DNA of 64,000 nt, taken from contig NZ_PNCO02000001.1 in assembly GCF_005886105.2 (NCBI RefSeq), forward strand, positions 2,973,001-3,037,000, read 5' to 3'. This stretch comes from Pseudoalteromonas galatheae. GTDB taxonomy: Bacteria > Pseudomonadota > Gammaproteobacteria > Enterobacterales > Alteromonadaceae. Positions 10,741-19,548 of this stretch are shown piece by piece (within the stretch, counting starts at the first letter, position 1; each line of letters begins with the position of its first letter). Position numbers and translations under genes: made by a program. Below the pieces are notes generated by a model, which did no database searches, was not told the origin of the DNA, and saw only the letters and a list, made by a program, of their open reading frames with translations.

Positions 10741-10878
10741 AAACCTGACTAGTACTTACTACAAAAGCCGCCAGTGTAATCACAATTGCTTTAATAGTCA
10801 CCACGTAAAATTTCACTCTATACTTGTTTATTACCAACTGAATGACGATAATGTGCGACCATTTTCACGAGCATAGAA

Positions 10879-11610
10879 ATGACCATGAACGAATCAAGCA
10901 AAAGTGCGCTCGAACAGGCGCAGGAAGAAGGCAAGTACATCAGAAAAGTGCGTAGCTTTGTTAAGCGTGAAGGACGTCTTACTAAAGGCCAAGCAGCATC
11001 GCTAGAAAAATGCTGGCCAACGATGGGACTGGAGCACCAACAAGGCTTGCTGGACTTTACAGAAGTATTTGGTAACAGCAATGAAGTCGTTCTTGAGATT
11101 GGGTTTGGAATGGGTAAGTCGCTCGTTGAGATGGCAAAAAATAACCCACAACAAAACTTTATTGGCATAGAAGTGCACCGTCCAGGTGTAGGTGCTTGCT
11201 TGATGGACGCAGATGAACAGGGCATCACTAACTTACGTGTTTTTGAACATGATGCAGTTGAAATCTTAGCGGATTGTATCGCAGATGGCAGCCTTACTAA
11301 ATTACAGCTATTCTTCCCTGATCCATGGCATAAAAAGCGTCACCACAAACGTCGCATTGTACAACTGGAATTTGCTGAGAAAATACGCCAAAAGCTTAAA
11401 GTAGGTGGCGTGTTCCATATGGCAACTGACTGGGAAAACTATGCCGAGCATATGCTTGAAGTGATGAGTGCAGCCCCTGGCTATAAAAACCAGTCGCAAA
11501 GCAATGACTATGTTCCTCGCCCAGATTTTAGACCACTTACTAAGTTTGAACAGCGAGGCCATCGTTTAGGTCATGGCGTTTGGGACTTAATGTTCGAGCG
11601 TATTAGCTAA
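10879..11610 (+). CDS. trmB: tRNA (guanine-N7)-methyltransferase
   Basis: Methylates G46 of tRNA using SAM. The Rossmann-type motif I is [15 protein letters not shown] (about residue 74), followed by [10 protein letters not shown], and the signature [15 protein letters not shown] near residue 150. 243 aa, usual length. The start ATG at 10879 has GAG 7 nt upstream; a second in-frame ATG lies 6 bp later. Divergent from mutY. Confidence 0.95.
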   Translation: MTMNESSKSALEQAQEEGKYIRKVRSFVKREGRLTKGQAASLEKCWPTMGLEHQQGLLDFTEVFGNSNEVVLEIGFGMGKSLVEMAKNNPQQNFIGIEVHRPGVGACLMDADEQGITNLRVFEHDAVEILADCIADGSLTKLQLFFPDPWHKKRHHKRRIVQLEFAEKIRQKLKVGGVFHMATDWENYAEHMLEVMSAAPGYKNQSQSNDYVPRPDFRPLTKFEQRGHRLGHGVWDLMFERIS

Positions 11611-11697
11611 ACAACCCCGCTTTATTATGGAGCGGCTCAACAAGCTGCTTCATGCCCATCAGTCCATCTATTTGAGTACATTCACTAGGAGTTAGCG

Positions 11698-12726
11698 TTG
11701 CAGTTTACCAACCCAAGTTTATTACTACTTCGTAATGAAGAAGAGCTTATTGCCAACAATATTCTGGTTATTAACCATCAGCGCGATGGCTTCCTACATG
11801 AATTAAAAGCGCTCAATCCAAATTCGGCAATTCATGCTTTTAGTTTCGATTTTGCAGACCACCTGCACGCCGATAAAGTCAGCGATGTTAAGAGCTATGT
11901 AGATCATCAACTACCTCAACTACAGGACATTGATTTAGTTATTTATTATTACCCTAAGTCAAAACCCGAAGCGCAAATGGTATTTGATAATATCCGCCAC
12001 TTGAGTACAGCTGAAACTAGGTTACTCGTTGTTGGCGAAAACAAAAGTGGGGTGAAAAGTGCGGAGAAACAACTTAAAGATCACGCCGCACACTGTTATA
12101 AATTAGAAAGCGCAAAGCACTGCATTTTATATGAATTTGATAGGCTTACTGCCAACCCAAGTTTTGATGTAAGCCATTATGTACAGACATTTTCGGTACG
12201 TATCGCCAAAACCGAGTTTACTGCCGCAAGTTTGCCCGGTGTATTTAATCATGGGAAGCTCGACGCAGGTACTCAACTATTACTAGAAAATGTCACCCTT
12301 CCCTATAAAGGTAAAGTGTTAGATTTTGGTTGCGGTGCAGGGCTTATTGCCTGCTACGCTTTATTGAACAGCCCAACACTTAAATTCACCTGTTTAGATG
12401 TCAATGCACTTGCGCTGTTTGCCACGCAGCAGACCCTAGCTTTAAACAACCTCAGTGCAACCTTGCTACTTAGCGATGGTTTGAGTGAATTGAGCGGTAA
12501 ATTCAACCTTATTTTGAGCAACCCTCCATTTCATACCGGTCTTTCAACAAACTATGATATTGCAGAGCAATTTCTACATAACATCAAGCGTTACATGGAT
12601 ACCAAGTCTAATATTCAGCTGGTTGCCAATAGCTTCTTGAAGTATCCTCCGATTCTAGAAACTCATTTCGAACAATTCGAAGTTGTCACTAAAAACACTA
12701 AATTCGCCATCTACAAAGCGCAGTAG
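11698..12726 (+). CDS. rsmC: 16S rRNA (guanine1207-N2)-methyltransferase
   Basis: Methylates G1207 of 16S rRNA. It has the RsmC layout of a non-binding N-terminal half (1-165) and a C-terminal SAM-dependent half with KVLDFGCGAGLIACY (about 204) and the catalytic NPPFHTG (about 278). The block IYYYPKSKPEAQMVFDN matches E. coli IYYWPKNKPEAQ. The start is TTG at 11698, preceded by AGGAG at a good distance; no ATG fits the homologous N-terminus. Confidence 0.93.
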   Translation: MQFTNPSLLLLRNEEELIANNILVINHQRDGFLHELKALNPNSAIHAFSFDFADHLHADKVSDVKSYVDHQLPQLQDIDLVIYYYPKSKPEAQMVFDNIRHLSTAETRLLVVGENKSGVKSAEKQLKDHAAHCYKLESAKHCILYEFDRLTANPSFDVSHYVQTFSVRIAKTEFTAASLPGVFNHGKLDAGTQLLLENVTLPYKGKVLDFGCGAGLIACYALLNSPTLKFTCLDVNALALFATQQTLALNNLSATLLLSDGLSELSGKFNLILSNPPFHTGLSTNYDIAEQFLHNIKRYMDTKSNIQLVANSFLKYPPILETHFEQFEVVTKNTKFAIYKAQ

Positions 12727-12738
12727 TTTACTCACACC

Positions 12739-12769
12739 AAGGTTTACTTGCTTATGTCAAGTAAACCTT
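12739..12769. other. Long hairpin after rsmC without T tract
   Basis: AAGGTTTACTTG (12739-12750) pairs perfectly with CAAGTAAACCTT (12758-12769) around a 7-nt loop. Neither strand has a following T run, so it is not a typical intrinsic terminator. It may protect the rsmC 3' end or act as an imperfect terminator. Confidence 0.6.
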
Positions 12770-12821
12770 AACGCAAACCTACCTTTTATCTTTTCATTTT
12801 CAAAGATTTGCTCTACTTTAT

Positions 12822-12827
12822 TATAAT
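12822..12827 (+). promoter_or_regulatory. Putative -10 of the histidine kinase operon
   Basis: TATAAT at 12822-12827. The TTG at 12834 that would give the longest reading frame sits where transcription should begin, which favours the ATG at 12891 as the translation start. The -35 (TTCAAA at 12799-12804, 17-bp spacer) is weak. Confidence 0.45.
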
Positions 12828-12890
12828 GAGTTATTGGATCTCAAAAGCTCTGTGGCCATAGCTAAGGCTGATCATACAGCTGGAATAAGA

Positions 12891-14510
12891 ATGAGTAAGC
12901 AATTAACAAAAACAAGCATAAGAAAAGTATTGATCAGCGCAGTGATGCTTGTAACCGCGCTGTGCCTCTCTTTATCCATATCTATTTCCACTTACCTCGA
13001 TGTAAAAGAGCAAAAACAACTTATCATCAACAAAATAGAGATGATAGCCGACATCGTTGCTTTCAATTCTCAGATCACAATTTTGTTTGATGATAGAAAA
13101 ACCGAGGATGCACGCCTTAAGTCTTTCCAAAATGTAGATATCATCAAAAATATCCATATTTATGCCATGGATGATGTAACTAATAGTCCGGTATTTTTCA
13201 CCAGCTATAATGCTAGTCGTACACCTCCTGTGCCACTCAAAGTGAATCAAATAGAGGAATTAAAAACCCCGAAGGTCTCAGAAGATTACATAGAGTTAAT
13301 TAAACCAGTGGTTTATGAAGGCAATATTGAAGGCTATGTTTATATTCGCGGGGGACTTGAGCGGCTTTCTAACTATATAAATAAAAAAATACTGGTAGAT
13401 ATTGCACTCACCTTATTTGTCCTTGTTCTTGTTCTACTCGTATCTAGGGGGATCCAAAAGCGCATCGCTACGCCAATTGAAGAACTTTCCTCACTACTGC
13501 AGGACGTTTCCAAAAATCATAATTATAGTGCCAGAGCGCCAGGTAGTAATATCTCAGAATTAAATGTACTGGCCAATAACTTAAATATTATGCTTGCGCG
13601 CACCGAAAACCAACTTGAGCGTCATAAAGCCGATAAGCAAGAAATAAAACAACTAAATCAGAGCTTAGAAGAAAAAGTGAATCAGCGCACGATTGCCCTA
13701 CGAGAAGCCAATCAAGAATTACTAAACGCTTTAGAGCGAATGCATCAATACCAAAACCAAATCATTGAGAACGAAAAAATGGCCTCGCTGGGGCAAATGG
13801 TCGCAGGCGTTGCCCACGAGGTAAATACACCTATAGGTTTAGGGATCACAGGCTCAACATTGTTAAGAGATAAATTATCTGACATTAGAGAAGCTTTTCA
13901 AAATAAATCATTAACCTCAAAACAACTAGAGCGTTTTGTTAGTGATGGTATCGAAAATCTTGATCTCATCTACCGAAACCTAAATCGAGCAGCAGAGCTT
14001 GTTTCAAGCTTTAAACGACTGGCGGTAAGCCAAGATCTTGAAGTTAACTCTAAAATTGATTTATCGAACTTGATTACGGAAGTCGTTGCTTCAATGCGTG
14101 CAGACCTAGCGGCCAAAAACCCCGAAGTTACTATTGATTGCGACACAGAACTTGCAATTAATAGCAAAGCAGGCCCCTTACAGCAAGTTTTAGAACAATT
14201 GATTACAAACTCCCTGCTTCATGCTTTTAAAGATCAGATAAATAACACAATTTTTATTGCAGTCAGACAAAGCCTCGACCAACTCGTAATAGAATATACA
14301 GATAACGGCATGGGTGTGCCTAAAGCCATTAAAAAACGTATTTTTGACCCGTTCGTGACAACTCGACGCGGTGAAGGAGGCAGTGGCCTTGGTATGCATC
14401 TAGTCTATAATTTGGTTACTCAAGCACTTGGGGGCTCAATCACTTTGGATGAGGAGTTTAGCCAAGGCGCTAAGTTTATTATCACTCTCCCACTCTCAGG
14501 GAGCTTGTAA
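12891..14510 (+). CDS. Membrane sensor histidine kinase with CHASE8-like periplasmic domain
   Basis: Orphan-type kinase of about 539 aa. It has a first membrane helix (about 12-35), a periplasmic domain with features of CHASE8 (KIEMIADIVAFNSQITILFDD...), a second helix (about 165-185), HAMP, a coiled coil, then a HisKA-like H box ASLGQMVAGVAHEVNTPIG (His309). The HATPase domain has N box LITNSLLHAF, G1 DNGMGVP and G2 GSGLGMHL. The next gene starts on its stop codon (TAATG) and encodes a YfiR-like periplasmic protein; in the known Yfi system YfiR restrains the CHASE8-bearing cyclase YfiN. A partner response regulator is not obvious unless it is ArcA downstream. Confidence 0.85.
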   Translation: MSKQLTKTSIRKVLISAVMLVTALCLSLSISISTYLDVKEQKQLIINKIEMIADIVAFNSQITILFDDRKTEDARLKSFQNVDIIKNIHIYAMDDVTNSPVFFTSYNASRTPPVPLKVNQIEELKTPKVSEDYIELIKPVVYEGNIEGYVYIRGGLERLSNYINKKILVDIALTLFVLVLVLLVSRGIQKRIATPIEELSSLLQDVSKNHNYSARAPGSNISELNVLANNLNIMLARTENQLERHKADKQEIKQLNQSLEEKVNQRTIALREANQELLNALERMHQYQNQIIENEKMASLGQMVAGVAHEVNTPIGLGITGSTLLRDKLSDIREAFQNKSLTSKQLERFVSDGIENLDLIYRNLNRAAELVSSFKRLAVSQDLEVNSKIDLSNLITEVVASMRADLAAKNPEVTIDCDTELAINSKAGPLQQVLEQLITNSLLHAFKDQINNTIFIAVRQSLDQLVIEYTDNGMGVPKAIKKRIFDPFVTTRRGEGGSGLGMHLVYNLVTQALGGSITLDEEFSQGAKFIITLPLSGSL

Positions 14511-15031
14511 TGAAACTAACGAGCTTAGCCTTGTTGCTTATTTTTATGCCTTTTATCGTTAATGCAAAATCACCGGATCAGGTTCGTTCAGCGTTTCTCT
14601 ATCAAATGGCTAAATTTATCGAGTTTCCAGAAGAAGAAACAAAAAATAGCATTCAGTTTTGCTTTTATTCCATGGACTCAGGACCCGCATCTAACCTAAA
14701 AAGCGCAACAAATCTAAGCATTCGAAACAAGCCTATAGAGTTGCTTGAAGCGAAAAAAACATGGACTTACAGGGAACTTTCCAGCGCTTGTGATATCACA
14801 TACATTGATGAAACAAATGAAACTGATATACTGTCTGCTTGGACCGATACAATAGAGTCAAACATGTTGACCGTGGGCGAAAGTATTGAGTTTTTAGAAA
14901 GAGGCGGGATTGCTTCTTTGGTCCAAGAAGGGAGCAAAATTCGACTGTATATAAATAAGCAAGCACTAGAAAAACAGTACTTCATCGTGCGCTCAAGGCT
15001 GCTTGCCGTATCCAAGTTTCATCCCAACTGA
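14510..15031 (+). CDS. YfiR-like (DUF4154) periplasmic protein
   Basis: 173 aa with a signal peptide (MKLTSLALLLIFMPFIVNA). The mature protein has the family features AFLYQMAKFIEFP near its start, MLTVGESIEFLERGGIASLV (about 123-142), and a C-terminal RSRLLAVSKF. Two Cys in the body could form a disulphide. YfiR of Pseudomonas is a periplasmic redox-sensitive repressor of the YfiN diguanylate cyclase. Here the gene overlaps the histidine kinase by one base, so I infer it regulates that kinase through its periplasmic domain. No terminator is obvious before arcA, 107 bp later. Confidence 0.8.
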   Translation: MKLTSLALLLIFMPFIVNAKSPDQVRSAFLYQMAKFIEFPEEETKNSIQFCFYSMDSGPASNLKSATNLSIRNKPIELLEAKKTWTYRELSSACDITYIDETNETDILSAWTDTIESNMLTVGESIEFLERGGIASLVQEGSKIRLYINKQALEKQYFIVRSRLLAVSKFHPN

Positions 15032-15138
15032 TTTTACTTGTTAACAATTGGATAAGCTCCTATAATCGTAAATATTCGGATTTATTATATAAGTCCGGAC
15101 ACATTGTAAATTATATATTCCGAAAAGGTTAATTAATA

Positions 15139-15858
15139 ATGCAAACGCCAGTCATTCTAATTGTAGAGGATGAAGACGTAACTCGACTGAACCTCGTTAG
15201 TTTATTTGAAGCGGAAGGTTACAAAGTAATCGAAGCCATTGATGGCGACGATATGCATGACAAGCTGACATCGAATGATGATGTAAACCTTGTAATCATG
15301 GATATCAACCTTCCTGGTAAAAATGGTTTAATCTTGGCACGTGAACTACGCCAGAAGAAAAACATCGGCCTTATTTTCTTAACAGGTCGTGACAATGATG
15401 TTGACCGCATTCTAGGTCTTGAGATTGGTGCTGATGATTACATCACAAAACCATTCAATCCACGTGAACTAACGATCCGTGCTCGCAACCTTATTTCTCG
15501 TACTGGCACTTCAGCAGAAGAGTCAACAATAGATAGCAACGGCGTTATTACTTTTAATGGTTGGGAATTAGATGAGAACAGTCGTTGTTTAACATCTCCA
15601 ACTGGCGATTCAAAGCGCCTACCTAAAGGTGAATATCGTGCACTTCGTCTAATGTTAGATTCTCCAGGTCGTATTTTCAGCCGTGAACAACTTATCAAGC
15701 ATATGACAGGCCGTGAACTTCGCGCGAATGACCGTACTGTTGACGTTACAATCCGTCGCATTCGTAAGCATTTCGAAACAGACAATAACACGCCAGAATT
15801 GATCAGCACAATTCACGGTGAAGGTTATCGTTTCATCGGTAAAATCGACGCTCAATAA
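15139..15858 (+). CDS. arcA: Response regulator ArcA
   Basis: OmpR/PhoB-type regulator of respiratory metabolism under low oxygen. The receiver domain starts [19 protein letters not shown], with phospho-acceptor Asp54 in [13 protein letters not shown] and Lys in [12 protein letters not shown]; the winged helix covers about 135-235. Very high identity to E. coli ArcA, including [19 protein letters not shown]. It lies tail to tail with arcB (6 bp between the genes); in E. coli the two are far apart. AT-rich upstream DNA contains TTCGGA/TCCGGA repeats (15075-15125) of unknown meaning. Confidence 0.95.
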   Translation: MQTPVILIVEDEDVTRLNLVSLFEAEGYKVIEAIDGDDMHDKLTSNDDVNLVIMDINLPGKNGLILARELRQKKNIGLIFLTGRDNDVDRILGLEIGADDYITKPFNPRELTIRARNLISRTGTSAEESTIDSNGVITFNGWELDENSRCLTSPTGDSKRLPKGEYRALRLMLDSPGRIFSREQLIKHMTGRELRANDRTVDVTIRRIRKHFETDNNTPELISTIHGEGYRFIGKIDAQ

Positions 15859-15864
15859 TCTCTT

Positions 15865-18186
15865 TTACTGATCTTCAGCGAGTTTTGCAATTAATGGATG
15901 AAGGGCTTTTTGCCCTTCTTCTATTTTTGCTTCTAACTCAGATATCCAATCCAACAGTATCTCTTTCTCTTTTCCATCTGACTCTAACTCCATTTTCTTT
16001 GCTTGTAATTGAGCTAATTGCAATCCTACTGAGCCAGCAGCCCCTTTAACTTTGTGCGCAACCGCAGCATATTCCTCGATATCAGTTTGAGCAACGGCGA
16101 CTCTAAGCTCTTCGCAATATTTTGGGTTAAGTTTGGCAAATAAATCACAGCTTCTTTGGAACGCAGCAGCCCCCATCGACTCTACAAAATCGCAAATCGT
16201 CTCGATATCTAAATCCGCGTATTCAGGTTGAGAAAGCGCATCACGGATATCGATACTTTGCTTATTCTTCTGAGCTTCAATACCAAATAACTCAGCAAGC
16301 ATCTTATCAAGTTTTGTTGTGTTTATAGGCTTGGCTAAGGCACCTTGGACATTAATCCCTTCTAGCTCTTGTTCAGCGCTTCTCACATTGGCAGTTAGAG
16401 CAACAATGGGTAGGTGATCAAAGTGGCTATCTGCTCTTACTTGGCGTGCGACTACGTCGCCATTAATATCTGGTAGCTGCATATCCAATAGAATAAGGTC
16501 TAAGTCATCCTCTGTCTCAACAAACGAGAGTGCATCCTCACCGGTTTCGGCCCAGATTACCTCGTGCCCTCTTTGCTCTAACAAGTTCGTTGCAATTTCT
16601 GCGTTAAGTGGCACATCTTCAACAAGCAAGATGTAGAGGCTTCTCCCTGCGTAGCTTTGTTCCTTTGGAGCTGTGCACAGCTGTAGCGGGATCTCCACAT
16701 CAAAGCGACTACCTTTGCCTTGTTGACTTTGTACTGCAATCGTACCTTTCATGGCTTGAACTAGCGCCTTGGTTACTGCGAGTCCAATCCCGGAACCAAT
16801 CGCATTACTTCCTGACGCATCAGGGGCTTTATAATACATCTCAAAAATTCGTTCTAGTTGTTCCACGGGTATCCCCATTCCCGTATCAATAACGCTAATT
16901 GTGAGCCAAGGACCATCCTCTCTATTCTCGCGACGGCATTCCAACGTTACATTGCCTCTGTGGGTAAATTTCACCGCATTATTAATTAAATTCCATAAAA
17001 TCTGGCGAAGACGCGTAGGGTCAAGCAAAGCATAGACATCCAACAAGCCTGACCGATTTATCGTAAACTCCAGTCCTTTTTGATCGGCAATTAAACCTGC
17101 AAAGTTTACAACATCATTAATAAAGTCCGACACATTAATACTGTCGGTGGCAATATCTAGTTGTTCGCGGTCAATCTTATCGAGGTCAATAATGTCGTTA
17201 AAAATATTGCCAAGCGTCTCTGCACTTGAAAATACAGTATTACACCAGCTTTTTTGTTGAGCCGTTAGCTCAGTATCTAACATCATGCGTGTTAAACCGA
17301 CAATGCCATTAAGTGGAGTACGTAATTCATGGCTTAAGGTAGCAATGAACTTACCTTTATCCTTATATGCCGTTTCCAGAGCTTGTTCAGCTTCTTTACG
17401 GCTAGTAATATCACGACCAAACGCCAATAGACCAATATACTCTCCATTATCATTAATAAATGGCAGTTTACGCATTTCAAACCATCGAGGCTCGCCTTTA
17501 ACGGGGTATTCAACATCGAGAGTTAGGGGTTGTTGTGTCTTCGAAACCTGCTGATCCGTTTCAAGTACTTTAGGCAAATATTGGGTGGAGTAAATTTGCT
17601 CCACAGACTTGCCAATTAGCTCTTCACTGCTCTTCCCCATCACCATTTCAAACATTTTATTACAGCCCGCGAATACGCCGTTTTCATCACGGTAATAAAA
17701 TAAGTCTGGTGAGGAGTCAACAATACTGCGTAATAACATTCCTTGTTGTGCTAACTCTAGCTGCGTCTTTTTACGTTCAGCGATTTCTTTTCTTAATTCA
17801 TCAATCGCTCGGTGTTTGGCATGCAGGGCTATCTTTCGTTCATCAATTTCACTGTTTAAGCGATTGATGTTGTCCTTTAACGTTTGATTCAGCATTTTTT
17901 CCTGTTGGGTTGCAGAGTCTAGGTATGCTTTAGAAGAGTGAACCTCTCGCATCGCTGCGACTGAAATCATAATTAAGGCAGGAGAAATTACTGCGGTTAA
18001 GAAAAATAGCGCAGCAATATTTACAAGGTCAACTACGCCTAAGGCGACATAATAAAACATGCAAGATAGAATAACTGCAACAAAGAGCGTAAACGCATAA
18101 GCGATGGCGAATGCCCGCTTGTTACCATATTTCTCTACCAAGTTTGATAAAATTCGAGCCCACGAGCCAAACGAATTTTCTGTCAT
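15865..18186 (-). CDS. arcB: Tripartite sensor kinase ArcB
   Basis: Inner-membrane hybrid kinase that phosphorylates ArcA when quinones are reduced. 773 aa (E. coli 778): two membrane helices (about 25-50 and 55-78), a coiled linker, PAS (150-265), HisKA with His286 in TLSHELRTPLNG, HATPase (about 395-500), receiver with Asp568 in LLDMQLPD, and Hpt with His711 in AHKVKGAAGSVG. Cys175 (FAGCNKMF) matches redox Cys180 of E. coli, but the position of Cys241 is Trp235 (codon 17482-17484, EPRWFEMRK versus KACFEIRK). So the two-disulphide redox switch cannot form in the E. coli way. Confidence 0.94.
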   Translation of the reverse strand: MTENSFGSWARILSNLVEKYGNKRAFAIAYAFTLFVAVILSCMFYYVALGVVDLVNIAALFFLTAVISPALIMISVAAMREVHSSKAYLDSATQQEKMLNQTLKDNINRLNSEIDERKIALHAKHRAIDELRKEIAERKKTQLELAQQGMLLRSIVDSSPDLFYYRDENGVFAGCNKMFEMVMGKSSEELIGKSVEQIYSTQYLPKVLETDQQVSKTQQPLTLDVEYPVKGEPRWFEMRKLPFINDNGEYIGLLAFGRDITSRKEAEQALETAYKDKGKFIATLSHELRTPLNGIVGLTRMMLDTELTAQQKSWCNTVFSSAETLGNIFNDIIDLDKIDREQLDIATDSINVSDFINDVVNFAGLIADQKGLEFTINRSGLLDVYALLDPTRLRQILWNLINNAVKFTHRGNVTLECRRENREDGPWLTISVIDTGMGIPVEQLERIFEMYYKAPDASGSNAIGSGIGLAVTKALVQAMKGTIAVQSQQGKGSRFDVEIPLQLCTAPKEQSYAGRSLYILLVEDVPLNAEIATNLLEQRGHEVIWAETGEDALSFVETEDDLDLILLDMQLPDINGDVVARQVRADSHFDHLPIVALTANVRSAEQELEGINVQGALAKPINTTKLDKMLAELFGIEAQKNKQSIDIRDALSQPEYADLDIETICDFVESMGAAAFQRSCDLFAKLNPKYCEELRVAVAQTDIEEYAAVAHKVKGAAGSVGLQLAQLQAKKMELESDGKEKEILLDWISELEAKIEEGQKALHPLIAKLAEDQ

Positions 18187-18507
18187 ATTAATACTTCACC
18201 ATTGTTAAACACTTGTCAGGCAAGTTTATGTGCTACCGCTTGAGCCTGTTAGAATTGCTTTTCAAGCCCTCAAAGTAAATATTATACAAAAGCCCTAGTA
18301 ATAAGCGAGTATAGAAATTGCGGAGCCTCAACATTCACTCTATTACATGCACACTAAGCAAAGCGGTAGACAACAGTAATGAGACTCTGTATCTCTAAAT
18401 GCACAAATCCGCTAATTTAGCGTGGATAGATTTAAGCGCATCATCCCAACTTAATCGGATTTCGTGTAATATGCCCGTTTTTTATGTTGTGAGAAAAGAG
18501 AGCGTCG
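18187..18507. other. Divergent intergenic region between arcB and folE2
   Basis: 321 bp with no convincing gene. A possible folE2 -10 (TAATAT) is at 18467-18472, with a purine-rich ribosome binding site (AAGAGAG) close to the ATG. I looked for a palindromic Zur site (GTTATAATATAAC type), because folE2 is often zinc-repressed, and did not find one. Confidence 0.5.
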
Positions 18508-19428
18508 ATGCAAAATAACATGCCAGACATTGCGCACAGTGCTAGTGCGTTACAAACAGGAACTTTAGACTGGGTAGGCATGGGTAATATAGAGCTACCT
18601 TTAGTATTAGAAAGTAAAGGCCTAAATCAAGTTACTGTTACAGCCAAAGCCGATGCATTTGTTAATTTGCAAAAAGAAGACGCTAAAGGTATTCATATGT
18701 CACGCCTTTTTCTTGCTCTTGACACTCTTTCTTGTGAGCAAGTACTTACACCAAAAACTTTAAAACAGTTGTTAGATAACTTTTTAAGTACGCATAGCGA
18801 CTTAAGTACAGGCGCAAAAGTTACACTACAGTTTGAGTTGCCAATCAGGCGCCCTTCACTTTTAAGTAAAAAGATGGGGTGGAAATCGTACCCAATTACC
18901 CTTGATGCAACTTTGATAAATGGTAGTTACAAACTCGAGCTAGCGCTTGACGTTGCTTACTCGTCGACTTGCCCCTGTTCAGCCGCTCTATCTCGTCAGC
19001 TCATCCAAAACGCTTTCCAGCAAGCTTTTGATGGTAAACAATTAGATTTCCACAGTGTACATGATTGGCTAGGCAGCACAGAAGGTATCGTAGCAACACC
19101 TCATTCCCAGCGCTCAATTGCAAATATCAAAGTTAAACTTAGAGATAATTGTGCTGAGTTTGAGATATTAGATCTGATAGAGTTGGTTGAAAACGAGCTA
19201 AAAACTCCTGTTCAAGCTGCAGTTAAACGAGAAGATGAACAAGAATTTGCGCGCCTCAACGGTCAAAACCTAATGTTTTGTGAAGATGCAGCGAGGAAGT
19301 TAAAAGCATTGCTAAACCAGCAAACTTATTTAGATTTCTACGTGAAAATCAACCATTACGAATCTCTTCACGCTCATGATGCTGTGGCTTATGCCGTGAA
19401 AGGGGTTGAAGACGGCTATCGCGTTTAA
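18508..19428 (+). CDS. folE2: GTP cyclohydrolase I type 2 (FolE2)
   Basis: Converts GTP to dihydroneopterin triphosphate, the first step of folate and queuosine-type pathways; the metal-flexible alternative to FolE. 306 aa. Diagnostic features are the GIHMSRLF segment (about residue 60), STCPCSAALSRQ (about 151-162, catalytic Cys), HSQRSIA near 200 and the C-terminal NHYESLHAHDAVAY. It is a single gene between divergent arcB and convergent chemoreceptor. A perfect hairpin follows the stop. Confidence 0.95.
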   Translation: MQNNMPDIAHSASALQTGTLDWVGMGNIELPLVLESKGLNQVTVTAKADAFVNLQKEDAKGIHMSRLFLALDTLSCEQVLTPKTLKQLLDNFLSTHSDLSTGAKVTLQFELPIRRPSLLSKKMGWKSYPITLDATLINGSYKLELALDVAYSSTCPCSAALSRQLIQNAFQQAFDGKQLDFHSVHDWLGSTEGIVATPHSQRSIANIKVKLRDNCAEFEILDLIELVENELKTPVQAAVKREDEQEFARLNGQNLMFCEDAARKLKALLNQQTYLDFYVKINHYESLHAHDAVAYAVKGVEDGYRV

Positions 19429-19472
19429 TTATAGCGATAGATATTAGATCCGCTCCGTTGACGACTATTATT

Positions 19473-19496
19473 AATCAGAGCTAAATAGCTCTGATT
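19473..19496. other. Perfect hairpin between folE2 and the chemoreceptor
   Basis: AATCAGAGCT-AAAT-AGCTCTGATT is a 10-bp stem with a 4-nt loop between convergent genes. No T run follows on either strand, so it is at best a weak terminator. Confidence 0.5.
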
Positions 19497-19548
19497 AGCC
19501 TCCCCCATAAACAACCCTGTCGGTACTGTTTTACTTTCAATCGCCTAT

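Noticed and set aside
15070..15126. TTCGGA/TCCGGA repeats before arcA as an FNR or ArcA site
   Set aside because: They do not fit TTGAT-N4-ATCAA or the ArcA direct-repeat pattern well enough to name a regulator.
18187..18507. Zur operator upstream of folE2
   Set aside because: No convincing palindrome of the GTTATAATATAAC type was found, although folE2 is zinc-regulated in several bacteria.
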